From assembly GCF_017753665.1 (NCBI RefSeq), contig NZ_CP072524.1, positions 1,178,001-1,242,000 of the forward strand: a DNA stretch of 64,000 nt, read 5' to 3'. Shown here piece by piece: positions 9,069 through 20,218 of this stretch. Origin of the DNA: Neisseria sicca (lineage in GTDB: Bacteria; Pseudomonadota; Gammaproteobacteria; Burkholderiales; Neisseriaceae). Numbering within the stretch: the stretch's first letter is position 1; every line of letters starts with the position of its first letter. A program made the position numbers and the translations under genes. The notes beneath the pieces are model-generated. The model had not been told where the DNA came from, did not search any database, and saw nothing but the letters and a program-made list of their open reading frames with translations.

Positions 9069-9212
9069 GTTTTCTTTGTTTCAGCAATTTGGCTGGCAAA
9101 TCTCCTGAGCGACGGATTGGTTTCGGACGACCTTTACAACGGATTGGCTTATAACAATCCAAATAAACCGTACCCGCTCCGCTACCCTGCCCTACCCAAC
9201 ATCAAACCAAAC

Positions 9213-9272
9213 AAAACGTCGTCTGAAAACAGGCATAGCGTATTTCGCAAAACCGTTTTCAGACGACGTTTT
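9213..9272. terminator. inverted DUS-variant hairpin behind lptG
   Basis: AAAACGTCGTCTGAAAAC and GTTTTCAGACGACGTTTTC form a long stem with a loop of about 24 bases. Both arms carry the ACGTCG variant seen also at 111-155. It sits just past the lptG stop, which is read leftwards. Confidence 0.7.
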
Positions 9273-9288
9273 CTCCGAATCCATCTTT

Positions 9289-10359
9289 TTATCTTCGCTC
9301 CTGCCTGCGTATCAGCCACACCGCGAGCAGGGCGAAGGCTATGGTGGGCAGTGCGCCGGCGAGGAAGGGCGGGACGCCGTAGAGTTGGCTGGTAAACCCG
9401 AAGAGCCGTCCGGCGAAGTGGAACAGCAAGCCGAGGCAGATGCCGCCGAAGAGCTTCAAGCCCATATTGCCGTGGCGGGTGGTTTGCGGGGTGAAGGCGA
9501 AGGCGACGAGTGCCATGACCCAGGCGGCGACGGGGTAAACCAATTTGCGCCACCAGGCGATGGCGTAGATCTGGGTGTTTTGGTTGTTGTTTTCGAGGTG
9601 GCTGATGTAGGTGGTCAGTTCGCCGACGGACATTTGGTCGGGTTTGACGAGCAATACGTCCATCAGGTTGCGCTTGACGGCGATCGGCCAGTTTTCTTCG
9701 GTGGCGGTCGAGACTTCGACTTTGTCTTCGCTAAGCGTGCTGCGGCGGATGTTTTTCAACTGCCAACTGCCGTCGTTGTTTAAAACGGCGGATTCGGCTT
9801 CCGTTGCCTGCGTCAGCTCGTTTTTGTCGTTGCGCACCCAAATTTTAATGCCCAGCAGGGTATGGTCGGGCAGCATTTCGCGCACGTTGATGATGCTGTT
9901 TTTTTCTTTGAGCCAAAGGCCGGTATTGCCGGTGCTGATTTTGCCGTTGATGGCGGCGGATTTGATGTTTTCGGCTTTTTGGCTGAGGACGGGGGCAATC
10001 CATTCGCCGAGCGCGGCGGTGGCGATGGCGAAAATCAGTCCGAACTGCGACAGGATCAGCAGCAGTTTTTTGGTGCTCATGCCGCTTGCTTTGATGACGG
10101 TCAGTTCGCTGCCGGCGGCAAGTTGGCTGAGGGAGACGAGTCCGCCGATGAGGACGGCGAGGGGCATGAGTTCGTAGGCGCGCGCGGGCATCTGCATGAG
10201 GACGTATTGCGCCATGGTTGCGCCGTTATAGCTGCCTTTGCCCAAGTCGCCGACTTCGTTGATGATCTCGAAAAAGCTGTACAGGGCGAGGAAGGCCAGG
10301 AGGGCGTAAACCGCCATAACCGCCATTTGGCGGATGATGTAACGTGAAATCAGGTTCAT
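9289..10359 (-). CDS. lptG: LPS export ABC transporter permease LptG
   Basis: This 356-residue YjgP/YjgQ-family permease is one of two membrane subunits of the LptB2FG complex that pulls lipooligosaccharide out of the inner membrane. It starts MNLISRYIIRQM at 10359, overlapping the lptF stop as ATGA. It has three N-terminal and three C-terminal membrane segments around a periplasmic jellyroll domain. The conserved GSELTVIKASGMS near the second segment contacts LptB. The order lptF-lptG divergent from pepA is conserved in many proteobacteria. Confidence 0.93.
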   Translation of the reverse strand: MNLISRYIIRQMAVMAVYALLAFLALYSFFEIINEVGDLGKGSYNGATMAQYVLMQMPARAYELMPLAVLIGGLVSLSQLAAGSELTVIKASGMSTKKLLLILSQFGLIFAIATAALGEWIAPVLSQKAENIKSAAINGKISTGNTGLWLKEKNSIINVREMLPDHTLLGIKIWVRNDKNELTQATEAESAVLNNDGSWQLKNIRRSTLSEDKVEVSTATEENWPIAVKRNLMDVLLVKPDQMSVGELTTYISHLENNNQNTQIYAIAWWRKLVYPVAAWVMALVAFAFTPQTTRHGNMGLKLFGGICLGLLFHFAGRLFGFTSQLYGVPPFLAGALPTIAFALLAVWLIRRQERR

Positions 10360-11471
10360 TTTCCTCCTTTCAATGTCAGACTTTTGCCAACCGCCCGCCA
10401 GAAGGGCTGGCTGGGCATACTGCGTACGCGCAGGAGTACGACGGCGATGGCGAACATGATGATGTGCATGGGCAGCAGTCCGAGCCAGAAATGGATTTTG
10501 CCATCTTCCACGGCATTGCGCAGGAAGGTCAGTCCGTTTTGGTAAATCAGGAAAAGCCCGATGGCGACGAGGATGTTGTAGGTGTGGCCGCTGCGCGGGT
10601 TGAAATAGGAAAGCGGCACGGCAAGCAGGCAGAGCAGGAGGACGCTGACGGTCAGCGAGATACGCCACATCAATTCTGCCTGATGTTGCGGGTTGCTGCT
10701 GCCGATAAGTTGGGATGTCGGGATGGTGCGGCGGTGGGAAACGGGGTCGATGAGCTTGGGCGTGGTGCTGATAATCAGGCTGAGGTTTTGGAAGGAAACA
10801 CGGTTGTAGTCGGCTTTGCCGGGCGTGCCGCTGTAACGGTAGCCGTTGCGCAGGTCGAGCGTGCGCTTGTTGTCGTTCAGGGAGAAATTGCCTTCTTTGG
10901 CGAAGATTATGTTGTCGTTGCCGTTTTTGTCCTGTTCGCGCAGGAACAGGTTTTTCATGATGCCGGATTCGGTGTCAAAGGTTTCGACGAAGTAAACCCT
11001 GCCGTTGCGCTTGCCCAGGCTGTTGAACTCGCCTGCTTCCACCATCGACAATTCTTGTTTCTGCTTGAGGATTTCGGCGTATTCGCGGCTGCGCAGTTCC
11101 GCCCACGGCATCACCCAAAGCTGCATGACGGCAATCAGGATGGCAAACGGCACGGCAAACTGCATGACGGGGCGTATCCACTGTTTCAATGCCAATCCGC
11201 AGGAGAGCCAGACCGACATTTCGCTGTCGCGCCAGTAGCGGGTCAACACGGTCAGCGTGCTGATGAAAGCGGTCAGCACCAGCAAAAGCGGCGTCATGCC
11301 GATGACCCAGAAGCCGACCAATGCCAACACGGCATCGATGGCGACGCGCCCGTCGGCGGCGCGACCGAGCAGGTTGATTGCCTGAGTGGAGACCAACACC
11401 GCCAAGAGGACGACGAAAATGCCGACGGCGGTAAAAGAGAGTTCTTTGATGAAGTTTCTTTGATAAATCAT
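10356..11471 (-). CDS. lptF: LPS export ABC transporter permease LptF
   Basis: This 371-residue partner of LptG starts MIYQRNFIKELSFT. It has six predicted membrane segments with a central periplasmic domain. The coupling helix region reads RYWRDSEMSVWLSCGL, which is the LptF counterpart of the EL-ASG segment of LptG. The four-base overlap with lptG supports equal synthesis. It is transcribed away from pepA; their starts are about 170 bases apart with DUS elements between. Confidence 0.93.
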   Translation of the reverse strand: MIYQRNFIKELSFTAVGIFVVLLAVLVSTQAINLLGRAADGRVAIDAVLALVGFWVIGMTPLLLVLTAFISTLTVLTRYWRDSEMSVWLSCGLALKQWIRPVMQFAVPFAILIAVMQLWVMPWAELRSREYAEILKQKQELSMVEAGEFNSLGKRNGRVYFVETFDTESGIMKNLFLREQDKNGNDNIIFAKEGNFSLNDNKRTLDLRNGYRYSGTPGKADYNRVSFQNLSLIISTTPKLIDPVSHRRTIPTSQLIGSSNPQHQAELMWRISLTVSVLLLCLLAVPLSYFNPRSGHTYNILVAIGLFLIYQNGLTFLRNAVEDGKIHFWLGLLPMHIIMFAIAVVLLRVRSMPSQPFWRAVGKSLTLKGGK

Positions 11472-11494
11472 AGAATCGCGGCTAGGAGCGGTAG

Positions 11495-13048
<1,554 letters not shown>

Positions 13049-13154
13049 GCCTTGACGCCTGCGGGGCAAGCAACCGACCCCGCAGGTCGTCTGAAAACGG
13101 GACTGTATCAACTAATGCAGGCTGTTCGAAAACATATCGGGTTTGGTAACCCCA

Positions 13155-13517
13155 TTATGCAGCGTTGTTGTTCATCGTCCAGCAGTCGGTAATCTTACCG
13201 TCTTTGATTTTCAGAAAATCCGTACCGACTTTGACGGCAGTTTGGTTACCGAGCGTAGCGGTTACACGCCAATATGCAGAAATTGTGTCGCCGTCGCGGA
13301 ACGGACCGAGTACGATTTCATAATGCAAATCTGCTTTAGCACGAATGGTAGCTATCCAAGCCTTTGCACTGGCTATGTCAGTTACGGGTGCGGGTGGTGG
13401 AGTGGAATCAGCGGTCAGATGTGCTTTGAAGTTGTTTGACAGCAGTTCATCAGCAATGTTTAGATTGCCATTCCACATCTGTGTCCATGCAGTATAGATT
13501 TTTTGTGTTTCGGTCAT
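13155..13517 (-). CDS. SnoaL-like / NTF2-fold protein
   Basis: This is a 120-residue protein without signal peptide. The pattern MTETQKIYTAWTQMWNG, AKAWIATIRAKADLHY and KVGTDFLKIKDGKITDCWTM is typical of small NTF2-fold (SnoaL-like, ester-cyclase or isomerase-like) proteins. No catalytic pair can be assigned with confidence. It stands alone, read leftwards; its role is unknown. Confidence 0.7.
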   Translation of the reverse strand: MTETQKIYTAWTQMWNGNLNIADELLSNNFKAHLTADSTPPPAPVTDIASAKAWIATIRAKADLHYEIVLGPFRDGDTISAYWRVTATLGNQTAVKVGTDFLKIKDGKITDCWTMNNNAA

Positions 13518-13674
13518 GTTTTTGTCTCTTAACGATGTCGGGTAAAAAGGAAAATCCTGTGCTGAAAAGCTGGGAAATGATGCTATGCAATCTTACCTGT
13601 CGTCAATATTGATACAAACGCTACCTGAATGCAGCCTGCGCTTTATCTGCCCACCAAAAAACAAACGGAGAACC

Positions 13675-14154
13675 ATGATGAAACCGCTATTTGCCGCATT
13701 GTCCGTCGCCTTTCTGCTCGGCACGAGCGTCAGCGTTCACGCCGCGGAACAGGCTAAACCTACCGACCGCAGCGTCCAAGTGTACAAAAAAGCCGATTTG
13801 GCGGAGTGGAACCGCGAAAACGCAGCCGGAGGCAAAGGCCCGCTGCTCGGCCGCTTCGCCTTCAACCGCCACCAGACCGCCGCTCAAGACGCGTTCAGAG
13901 AAATCGGCTGGCTGACCCTGCCGCCGGGCGCATCCATCGGCGAACACAAACACACCGACAACGAAGACGTTTACATCATCGTATCGGGCAAAGGCGTGTT
14001 CACCGACAGCACGGGCAAACAGACCCAAGTCGGCGCCGGCGACATTACCATTGCCCGCCCCGGCCAGTCCCATGCGTTGAAGAACATCGGTAAAGAGCCG
14101 TTGGTCTTCCTTGACTTGATTGCCGAAACCGCCGCCGCCCAAGCTGCCAAATAG
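13675..14154 (+). CDS. exported single-domain cupin protein
   Basis: This is a 159-residue protein with a signal peptide (MKPLFAALSVAFLLGTSVSVHAA, cleavage after the HAA). The cupin motif 1 is GEHKHTDNEDVYIIVSGKG and motif 2 is PGQSHALKN, supplying His and Glu ligands for a metal. The start is one of two adjacent ATGs (13675, 13678) behind ACGGAGAA. A periplasmic metal-bound enzyme or binding protein is likely; the substrate is unknown. Confidence 0.8.
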   Translation: MMKPLFAALSVAFLLGTSVSVHAAEQAKPTDRSVQVYKKADLAEWNRENAAGGKGPLLGRFAFNRHQTAAQDAFREIGWLTLPPGASIGEHKHTDNEDVYIIVSGKGVFTDSTGKQTQVGAGDITIARPGQSHALKNIGKEPLVFLDLIAETAAAQAAK

Positions 14155-14170
14155 CAGTCATCAAATCGAC

Positions 14171-14214
14171 AAGGTCGTCTGAAAACCAATCTTGGGTTTC
14201 AGACGACCTTTTTT
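14171..14214. terminator. inverted DUS hairpin behind the cupin gene
   Basis: AAGGTCGTCTGAAAACC and GGTTTCAGACGACCTTTTTT, 17 bases after the stop, with a good T-run. Another lone DUS lies at about 14307-14320. Confidence 0.8.
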
Positions 14215-14391
14215 GTTGTTTAGGCAACATGATTCGTTCCAAGCAAACGAGGGGATGGCGTGCTGCCGCTGTTTCCGTCTTTTTTATCATTTTCAAGATA
14301 TTGGGTTTCAGACGACCTTTGGTCTTCGCTGTTTGTATGGGTTTTGGTTTGGCTGTTTTGCCGCACCAAATGCGATTCGCTTCTTGAATTC

Positions 14392-14426
14392 TTGTCATAT
14401 TAATGATGTGATGTTATATAATAACA
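14392..14426 (+). promoter_or_regulatory. znuD promoter covered by a Zur box
   Basis: TTGTCA (14392-14397) and TATATA (14415-14420) are 17 bases apart. TGTTATATAATAACA at 14412-14426 is a perfect match to the Neisseria Zur box as recalled (TGTTATDNHATAACA), and it covers the -10 region. Zinc-loaded Zur would therefore block transcription. The znuD ATG follows 31 bases later. Confidence 0.85.
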
Positions 14427-14456
14427 ATCTATTTGAAATATGACGGGAAACCCAAA

Positions 14457-16745
14457 ATGACACAAGCCACGCTTAAACCTATTGTTTTATCTATTCTTTT
14501 AATCAGTTCCCCCATTCTCGCCCAAGCGCATGAAACCGAGCAGACGGTGGACTTGGAAACGGTCAACGTCGTCGGCAAAAACCGTCCGCGTGCCACTTCG
14601 GGGCTGCTGCACGCATCGACTGCCTCCGACAAAATCATCAGCGGCGATACTTTGCGGCAAAAAGCCGTCAATCTCGGCGACGCGCTCAACGGCGTGCCGG
14701 GCGTCCATGCTTCGCAATACGGCGGCGGCGCGTCCGCGCCTGTGATACGCGGGCAGACGGGCAGGCGGATTAAAGTGTTGAACCATCACGGCGAAACGGG
14801 CGACATGGCGGATTTCTCGCCCGACCATGCCCTGATGGTGGACACCGCCTTGTCGCAACAGGTCGAAATCCTACGCGGGCCGGTAACGCTGTTGTACAGC
14901 TCGGGCAATGTGGCGGGGTTGGTGGATGTTGCCGACGGAAAAATCCCCGAAAAAATGCCTGAAAACGGCGTATCGGGCGAACTGGGGCTGCGTTTGAGCA
15001 GCGGCAATTTGGAAAAACTCACGTCCGGCGGCATCAATGTCGGACTGGGCAAAAACTTCGTGTTGCACACGGAAGGGCTGTACCGCAAGTCGGGCGACTA
15101 CGCCGTACCGCGTTACCACAAAGAAGAGGGTCGTCTGAAACGCTTGCCCGACAGCCATGCCGATTCGCAAACAGGCAGCATCGGGCTGTCTTGGGTGGGC
15201 GAGAAAGGCTTTATCGGCGCGGCGTACAGCGACCGTCGCGACCGCTACGGACTGCCTGCGCACAGCCATCTCTACGACGACTGCCACGCCGACATCATCT
15301 GGCAGAAGAGCCTGATCAACAAACGCTATTTGCAGCTTTATCCGCACCTGTTGACCGAAGAAGACATCGATTACGACAATCCGGGCTTGAGCTGCGGCTT
15401 CCACGACGACGATAATGCACACGCACATACCCACAGCGGCAGACCGTGGATAGACCTGCGCAACAAACGCTACGAAATCCGCGCCGAATGGAAGCAGCCG
15501 CTCCCCGGTTTCGAAGCCTTGCGCGTGCATCTGAACCGCAACGACTACCGCCACGATGAAAAAGCGGGCGACGCGGTGGAAAACTTCTTTAAAAACAAAA
15601 CGCAAAACGCCCGCATCGAATTGCGCCACCTGCCCATAGGTCGTCTGAAAGGCAGTTGGGGCGTGCAATACCTGACCCAAAAATCCAGCGCGCTTTCCGC
15701 CATTCCCGAAACCGTCCAACAACCGATGCTGATCGACAACGATGTGCATCATTACAGCTTTTTCGGCGTAGAACAGGCAAATTGGGACAACTTCTCGCTT
15801 GAAGGCGGCGTGCGCGTGGAAAAACAAAAAGCCGCCATTCAGTACGACAAAGCCTTGATTGATCGGGAAAATTACTACAATCAACCCCTGCCCGACCTCG
15901 GCGCGCACCGCCAAACCGCCCACTCGTTCGCGCTTTCCGGCAACTGGTATTTCTCGCCATACCACAAACTCAGCCTGACCGCTTCCCATCAAGAACGCCT
16001 GCCGTCAACGCAAGAGCTGTACGCACACGGCAAACACGTCGCCACCAATACCTTTGAAGTCGGCAACAAACACCTCAACAAAGAGCGTTCCAACAACATC
16101 GAACTTGCGCTGGGCTACGAAGGCGACCGCTGGCAATACAATCTGGCACTCTACCGCAACCGCTTCGGCAACTACATCTACGCCCAAACCTTAAACGACG
16201 GACGGGGCCCCAAATCCATCGAAGACGACAGCGAAATGAAGCTCGTGCGCTATAACCAATCCGGCGCCGACTTCTACGGCGCGGAAGGAGAAATCTACTT
16301 CAAGCCCACACCGCGCTACCGCATTGGACTTTCCGGCGACTACGTCAGAGGTCGTCTGAAAAACCTTCCGTCGCTGCCCGGCAGGGAAGACGCCTACGGC
16401 AACCGCCCACTTATTGCCCAAGCCGACCAAAACGCCCCGCGCGTTCCCGCCGCACGGCTCGGCTTCCACCTGAATGCCGCGCTGACCGACCGCATCGATG
16501 CCCATCTTGACTACTACCGCGTGTTTGCCCAAAACAAACTCGCCCGCTACGAAACGCGCACGCCCGGACACCATATGCTCAACCTCGGCGCAAACTACCG
16601 CCGCCGTACCGGTTACGGCGAGTGGAATTGGTATGTCAAAGCAGACAACCTGTTCAACCAATCCGTTTACGCCCACAGCAGCTTCCTGTCCGACACCCCG
16701 CAAATGGGACGCAGCTTCACCGGCGGCGTGAACTTTAAGTTTTAA
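14457..16745 (+). CDS. znuD: TonB-dependent zinc receptor ZnuD
   Basis: This 762-residue outer-membrane receptor takes up zinc (and in meningococcus heme) with TonB energy. The signal peptide ends at AQAHETEQ; TonB box-like DLETVNVVG follows; the plug carries GDALNGVPGVHASQYGGGASAPVIRGQ; the barrel ends in phenylalanine (GGVNFKF). An external loop around residues 318-331 is His/Asp-rich (CGFHDDDNAHAHTHSG) and matches the zinc-capturing loop of ZnuD. A second Cys pairs with it (DDCHAD). ATG 14457 is chosen over a TTG upstream. The Zur box fixes its role in zinc starvation. Confidence 0.95.
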   Translation: MTQATLKPIVLSILLISSPILAQAHETEQTVDLETVNVVGKNRPRATSGLLHASTASDKIISGDTLRQKAVNLGDALNGVPGVHASQYGGGASAPVIRGQTGRRIKVLNHHGETGDMADFSPDHALMVDTALSQQVEILRGPVTLLYSSGNVAGLVDVADGKIPEKMPENGVSGELGLRLSSGNLEKLTSGGINVGLGKNFVLHTEGLYRKSGDYAVPRYHKEEGRLKRLPDSHADSQTGSIGLSWVGEKGFIGAAYSDRRDRYGLPAHSHLYDDCHADIIWQKSLINKRYLQLYPHLLTEEDIDYDNPGLSCGFHDDDNAHAHTHSGRPWIDLRNKRYEIRAEWKQPLPGFEALRVHLNRNDYRHDEKAGDAVENFFKNKTQNARIELRHLPIGRLKGSWGVQYLTQKSSALSAIPETVQQPMLIDNDVHHYSFFGVEQANWDNFSLEGGVRVEKQKAAIQYDKALIDRENYYNQPLPDLGAHRQTAHSFALSGNWYFSPYHKLSLTASHQERLPSTQELYAHGKHVATNTFEVGNKHLNKERSNNIELALGYEGDRWQYNLALYRNRFGNYIYAQTLNDGRGPKSIEDDSEMKLVRYNQSGADFYGAEGEIYFKPTPRYRIGLSGDYVRGRLKNLPSLPGREDAYGNRPLIAQADQNAPRVPAARLGFHLNAALTDRIDAHLDYYRVFAQNKLARYETRTPGHHMLNLGANYRRRTGYGEWNWYVKADNLFNQSVYAHSSFLSDTPQMGRSFTGGVNFKF

Positions 16746-16762
16746 GGGGCGATAAACAAGAG

Positions 16763-16796
16763 AAAAGGTTTTCAGACGACCTCTGAAAACCTTTTC
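16763..16796. terminator. terminator behind znuD with embedded DUS half
   Basis: AAAAGGTTTTCAGA - CGACC - TCTGAAAACCTTTT. Unlike the others, the stem runs outward from TTTTCAGA, so only one arm reads as a DUS. It lies about 17 bases after the stop. Confidence 0.75.
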
Positions 16797-17198
16797 TATT
16801 CATTCCTTCATGTCATCCCAATCATTTGACTTCCGTCAAAGGAAATTGTTTTCATCCGTCTGATTTCACTATTAATCCAGCCTTTCCGCGCTCGTCATAA
16901 ACCTTTGTAAACCAAATCATCCGACAGGTATCCGATATTCCTCCCCCCCTTCGTCCCAAACATCCCCCTACCCTACCATCTTCCATACATAAAATTTTTT
17001 TCTAAATAATATATACAGTTACCCCAAACACACCCACCACCCTAGATTTTAAAAAATTCCACATAAAACAATACGGTTACTCCTCTCCAAACTCTGTTCA
17101 CAAGTAGTTTCTTAAAGTATGATAAGCCTGTCTCCGGCCAGCGTTCCCGCCGGAATCAGGCTTCCAAACAAATCCAACCTCAACTCGGAGTAAACATC
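16797..17198. other. gap upstream of amylosucrase
   Basis: About 400 bases with pyrimidine-rich stretches (16940-17045) and no open frame worth calling. TATGAT at 17118-17123 may be the -10 of the amylosucrase promoter, but no good -35 was found. AACTCGGAGTAAACATC before the gene gives a GGAG ribosome site. Confidence 0.4.
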
Positions 17199-19109
17199 AT
17201 GTTGACCCAGACCCAACAGGTCGATTTGACCCTGCATCATCTCAAAGAGCGCGCCTTGGCAGAATACAGCCCCCAGCAGCGTGCGACCGTCGAAGCTTCC
17301 GAAGACTGGAAACAGTTTGACAGACGTTTGAACGAGCATTTTCCCAAGCTGATGCACGAGCTGGACAACGTTTACAACGACAACGAAGCCGTCCTGCCCA
17401 TGCTGGAACAACTGATTGCACAAGCATGGCAAAGCTATTCCCAACGCGACAAGTCTCTGAAAGCCATCGATGCCGCGCGTGAGAATGACCCCGATTGGAT
17501 TTTGTCCAATAAACAAGTCGGCGGCGTGTGTTATGTCGATTTGTTCGCGGGCGATTTGAAAGGCTTGAAAGCCAAAATCCCTTATTTTCAAGAGCTGGGG
17601 CTGACCTATCTGCACATGATGCCCCTGTTTAAATGCCCTGAAGGCAAAAGCGATGGCGGCTATGCAGTCAGCAGCTACCGCGACGTCAATCCGGCTTTGG
17701 GTACGATAGACGATTTGCGCGATGTCATTGCCGCGCTGCACAAAGCGGGCATTTCCGCCGTCGTCGATTTCATCTTCAACCACACGTCCAACGAACACGA
17801 ATGGGCAAAAGGCTGCGCCTCCGGCAATCCGCTTTTCGATAATTTCTACTATATTTTCCCCGACCGCTGGATGCCCGACCAATACGACCGTACCCTGCGC
17901 GAAATCTTCCCCGATCAGCATCCGGGCGGATTCTCGCAACTGGAAGACGGACGCTGGGTATGGACGACGTTCAATTCCTTCCAATGGGATTTGAATTACA
18001 GCAATCCTTGGGTATTCCGCGCCATGGCGGGCGAAATGATGTTCCTCGCCAATTTGGGCGTCGACATCCTGCGCATGGACGCCGTTGCCTTCATTTGGAA
18101 ACAGATGGGTACAAGCTGCGAAAACCTGCCGCAAGCCCATGCCTTAATCCGCGCGTTCAACGCCGTCATGCGCATCGCCGCACCTGCCGTGTTCTTCAAA
18201 TCCGAAGCCATCGTCCATCCCGACCAAGTCGTCCAATACATCGGTCAAGACGAATGCCAAATCGGCTACAACCCGCTGCAAATGGCATTGCTGTGGAACA
18301 CCCTTGCCACCCGCGAAGTCAACCTGCTCCACCAAGCCCTCTCCTACCGCCACAACCTGCCCGACCATACCGCATGGGTCAACTACGTCCGCAGCCATGA
18401 CGACATCGGCTGGACGTTTGCCGACGAAGACGCATCGCAATTCGGCATCCACGGCTACGACCACCGCCAATTCCTCAACCGCTTCTTCGTCAACCATTTC
18501 GACGGCAGCTTCGCGCGCGGCGTCCCCTTCCAATACAACCCCAATACCGGCGACTGCCGCGTCAGCGGTACTGCCGCCGCCCTGGCAGGTTTGGCACAAC
18601 ACGACCCCCTCGCCGTTGACCGCATCAAACTCTTGTACAGCATCGCCCTGAGTACCGGCGGTCTGCCGCTGATTTATCTCGGCGATGAAGTCGGTACGCT
18701 CAACGACGACGACTGGTCGAACGACCGCAACAAGAGCGACGACAGCCGCTGGGCGCACCGTCCGCGTTACAACGCCGAGTTGTACGAACAACGCCACGAC
18801 CCGTCAACCGCGGCAGGACAAATCTATCAAGGCCTGCGCCACATGATAGACATCCGCCAAAACAACCCGCGTTTGAACGGCGGCCGTCTGGTTACCTTCA
18901 ACACCAACAACAAACACATCATCGGCTACATCCGCAACAACGCGCTTTTGGCGTTCGGCAACTTCAGCGAACACGCTCAAACCATCAGCGCGCACACCCT
19001 GCAAGCCATGCCCGCCCGCGCCAAAGACCTCATCAGCGGCGAAACCGTGGCATTGAATCAGGATTTGGTGCTGCGCCCCTACCAAGTGATGTGGCTCGAA
19101 ATCGCCTGA
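17199..19109 (+). CDS. ams: amylosucrase (GH13)
   Basis: This 636-residue enzyme polymerises the glucose of sucrose into an amylose-like glucan and releases fructose. It has an N-terminal helical domain (1-95), then a (beta/alpha)8 barrel. The nucleophile is Asp294 ([10 protein letters not shown]), the acid/base is Glu336 (FKSEAIVHP), and the third acid is Asp401 (RSHDDIGW). All three spacings equal those of the N. polysaccharea enzyme (286/328/393 in its numbering). No signal peptide is obvious. It stands alone between its promoter region and a DUS hairpin. The trait is typical of polysaccharide-producing commensal Neisseria and absent from the pathogens as active enzyme. Confidence 0.95.
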   Translation: MLTQTQQVDLTLHHLKERALAEYSPQQRATVEASEDWKQFDRRLNEHFPKLMHELDNVYNDNEAVLPMLEQLIAQAWQSYSQRDKSLKAIDAARENDPDWILSNKQVGGVCYVDLFAGDLKGLKAKIPYFQELGLTYLHMMPLFKCPEGKSDGGYAVSSYRDVNPALGTIDDLRDVIAALHKAGISAVVDFIFNHTSNEHEWAKGCASGNPLFDNFYYIFPDRWMPDQYDRTLREIFPDQHPGGFSQLEDGRWVWTTFNSFQWDLNYSNPWVFRAMAGEMMFLANLGVDILRMDAVAFIWKQMGTSCENLPQAHALIRAFNAVMRIAAPAVFFKSEAIVHPDQVVQYIGQDECQIGYNPLQMALLWNTLATREVNLLHQALSYRHNLPDHTAWVNYVRSHDDIGWTFADEDASQFGIHGYDHRQFLNRFFVNHFDGSFARGVPFQYNPNTGDCRVSGTAAALAGLAQHDPLAVDRIKLLYSIALSTGGLPLIYLGDEVGTLNDDDWSNDRNKSDDSRWAHRPRYNAELYEQRHDPSTAAGQIYQGLRHMIDIRQNNPRLNGGRLVTFNTNNKHIIGYIRNNALLAFGNFSEHAQTISAHTLQAMPARAKDLISGETVALNQDLVLRPYQVMWLEIA

Positions 19110-19132
19110 TGATTGAAGTGGCTTAAAAACGC

Positions 19133-19177
19133 AAAGGTCGTCTGAAACCGGTATTTCCCGTTTCAGACGACCTTTTT
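19133..19177. terminator. inverted DUS hairpin behind amylosucrase
   Basis: AAAGGTCGTCTGAAACCGG and CCGTTTCAGACGACCTTTTT, about 24 bases after the stop, with T-run. Confidence 0.8.
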
Positions 19178-19590
19178 AAATAAAATATACGGCATCAAAC
19201 CTGCCCAAGCGATGATACTTCACCCCCAACATCCGCATACCATGCGCCTCCCCATACATAGCTTAAAAATAAATTTCATTAATTACAACAAGTTGAAAAA
19301 TTATTAATCAAATTTATCCATCAAGTATTGAAATTATTCGACTTTCTGCTTTAAACTTCGACGCATATATATTCAATATCCAGCGAAATACCGTCATGCA
19401 AACCGCTAAGCATTCAAACGCATTCTTCTATTGGTACCACACAAACGTGCGGTACTTTTTTGCGCTTGTCTGAAACAGACGGAAATAAACAGCAAAACAA
19501 GAGCCGCCCTGATTGAGCGGCTTTTTTTATATCCTTCATGGCCGCCAATCCCAATAAACGATGCGAACAGTTGCAAATAAAGGAAAAGCC
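19178..19590. other. gap with possible small RNA
   Basis: The left half (19190-19380) is AT-rich and shows no gene. The right half, about 19380-19529, lacks a credible frame but ends in a strong rho-independent terminator. This is the usual look of a small RNA gene. No promoter could be fixed. Confidence 0.35.
19502..19529 (+). terminator. rho-independent terminator without an obvious gene
   Basis: AGCCGC - CCTGATTGA - GCGGCT followed by seven T. It lies 62 bases before a start codon and about 390 bases after the amylosucrase stop, which already has its own terminator. It must therefore end some other transcript. Confidence 0.8.
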
Positions 19591-20091
19591 ATGAACCTCT
19601 CTGCAAATATCCAAAGACGTCCACAACCCCTCCACCGCTGCCATATGATTGTTGACGGCAACAGCCACAACACATTTTCAGACGACCCCGTTCCCCAAAC
19701 TTCTGGCCTTATCAGCGAGGCCTTGATTCCGCAAATCCGCTTCCTCGCTACATTGATTGCAGCCGAACGCCACGACTTCAATTGCAACAGTCCCGCCGTG
19801 TTTACGGAAGAAGCCGACTTCTTCGCCGCACGCATCCTTATTTTAGGCGTTCGCCGCTTCCATCTCGACATCACCCTGATGCCCATGCTCAAAACCGCCA
19901 ATCAGCGCGCACAAACATTTGCCAAACACCATCACCTCCCCTTCTCCCCCGCTGAAATGCACATGAGCCTGCATGCCCGCCGCCCCGACAAACTGCTTAT
20001 TATGGAAACCGAACACGAAGTGAAACCTCAAGGAAATATTGTTGCCGACAGTCTTGCTTTTGCAGCCAAACTACCGAAACTCCCATTGTAA
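19591..20091 (+). CDS. hypothetical protein, 166 residues
   Basis: The protein starts MNLSANIQRR at ATG 19591 behind AAAGGAAAA. It has no signal peptide or membrane segment and a His-rich look (FAKHHHLPF, AEMHMSLHARRPDK). I do not recognise a family. A DUS half (TTTTCAGACGACC, about 19675-19687) is translated as FSDD inside the gene. It is followed by a lipoprotein gene 127 bases on, without a terminator between them. Confidence 0.6.
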   Translation: MNLSANIQRRPQPLHRCHMIVDGNSHNTFSDDPVPQTSGLISEALIPQIRFLATLIAAERHDFNCNSPAVFTEEADFFAARILILGVRRFHLDITLMPMLKTANQRAQTFAKHHHLPFSPAEMHMSLHARRPDKLLIMETEHEVKPQGNIVADSLAFAAKLPKLPL

Positions 20092-20218
20092 AAAAGAGCA
20101 ACCTTGCTTGATAAATCCCCAAAACACACCATATGGCAGGCAGGCCACGAGCTTAGAACCACGCCGCCGACTTACATAAGACGGCATTAATGACAACCGA
20201 CCAAGGAAACACACAACA

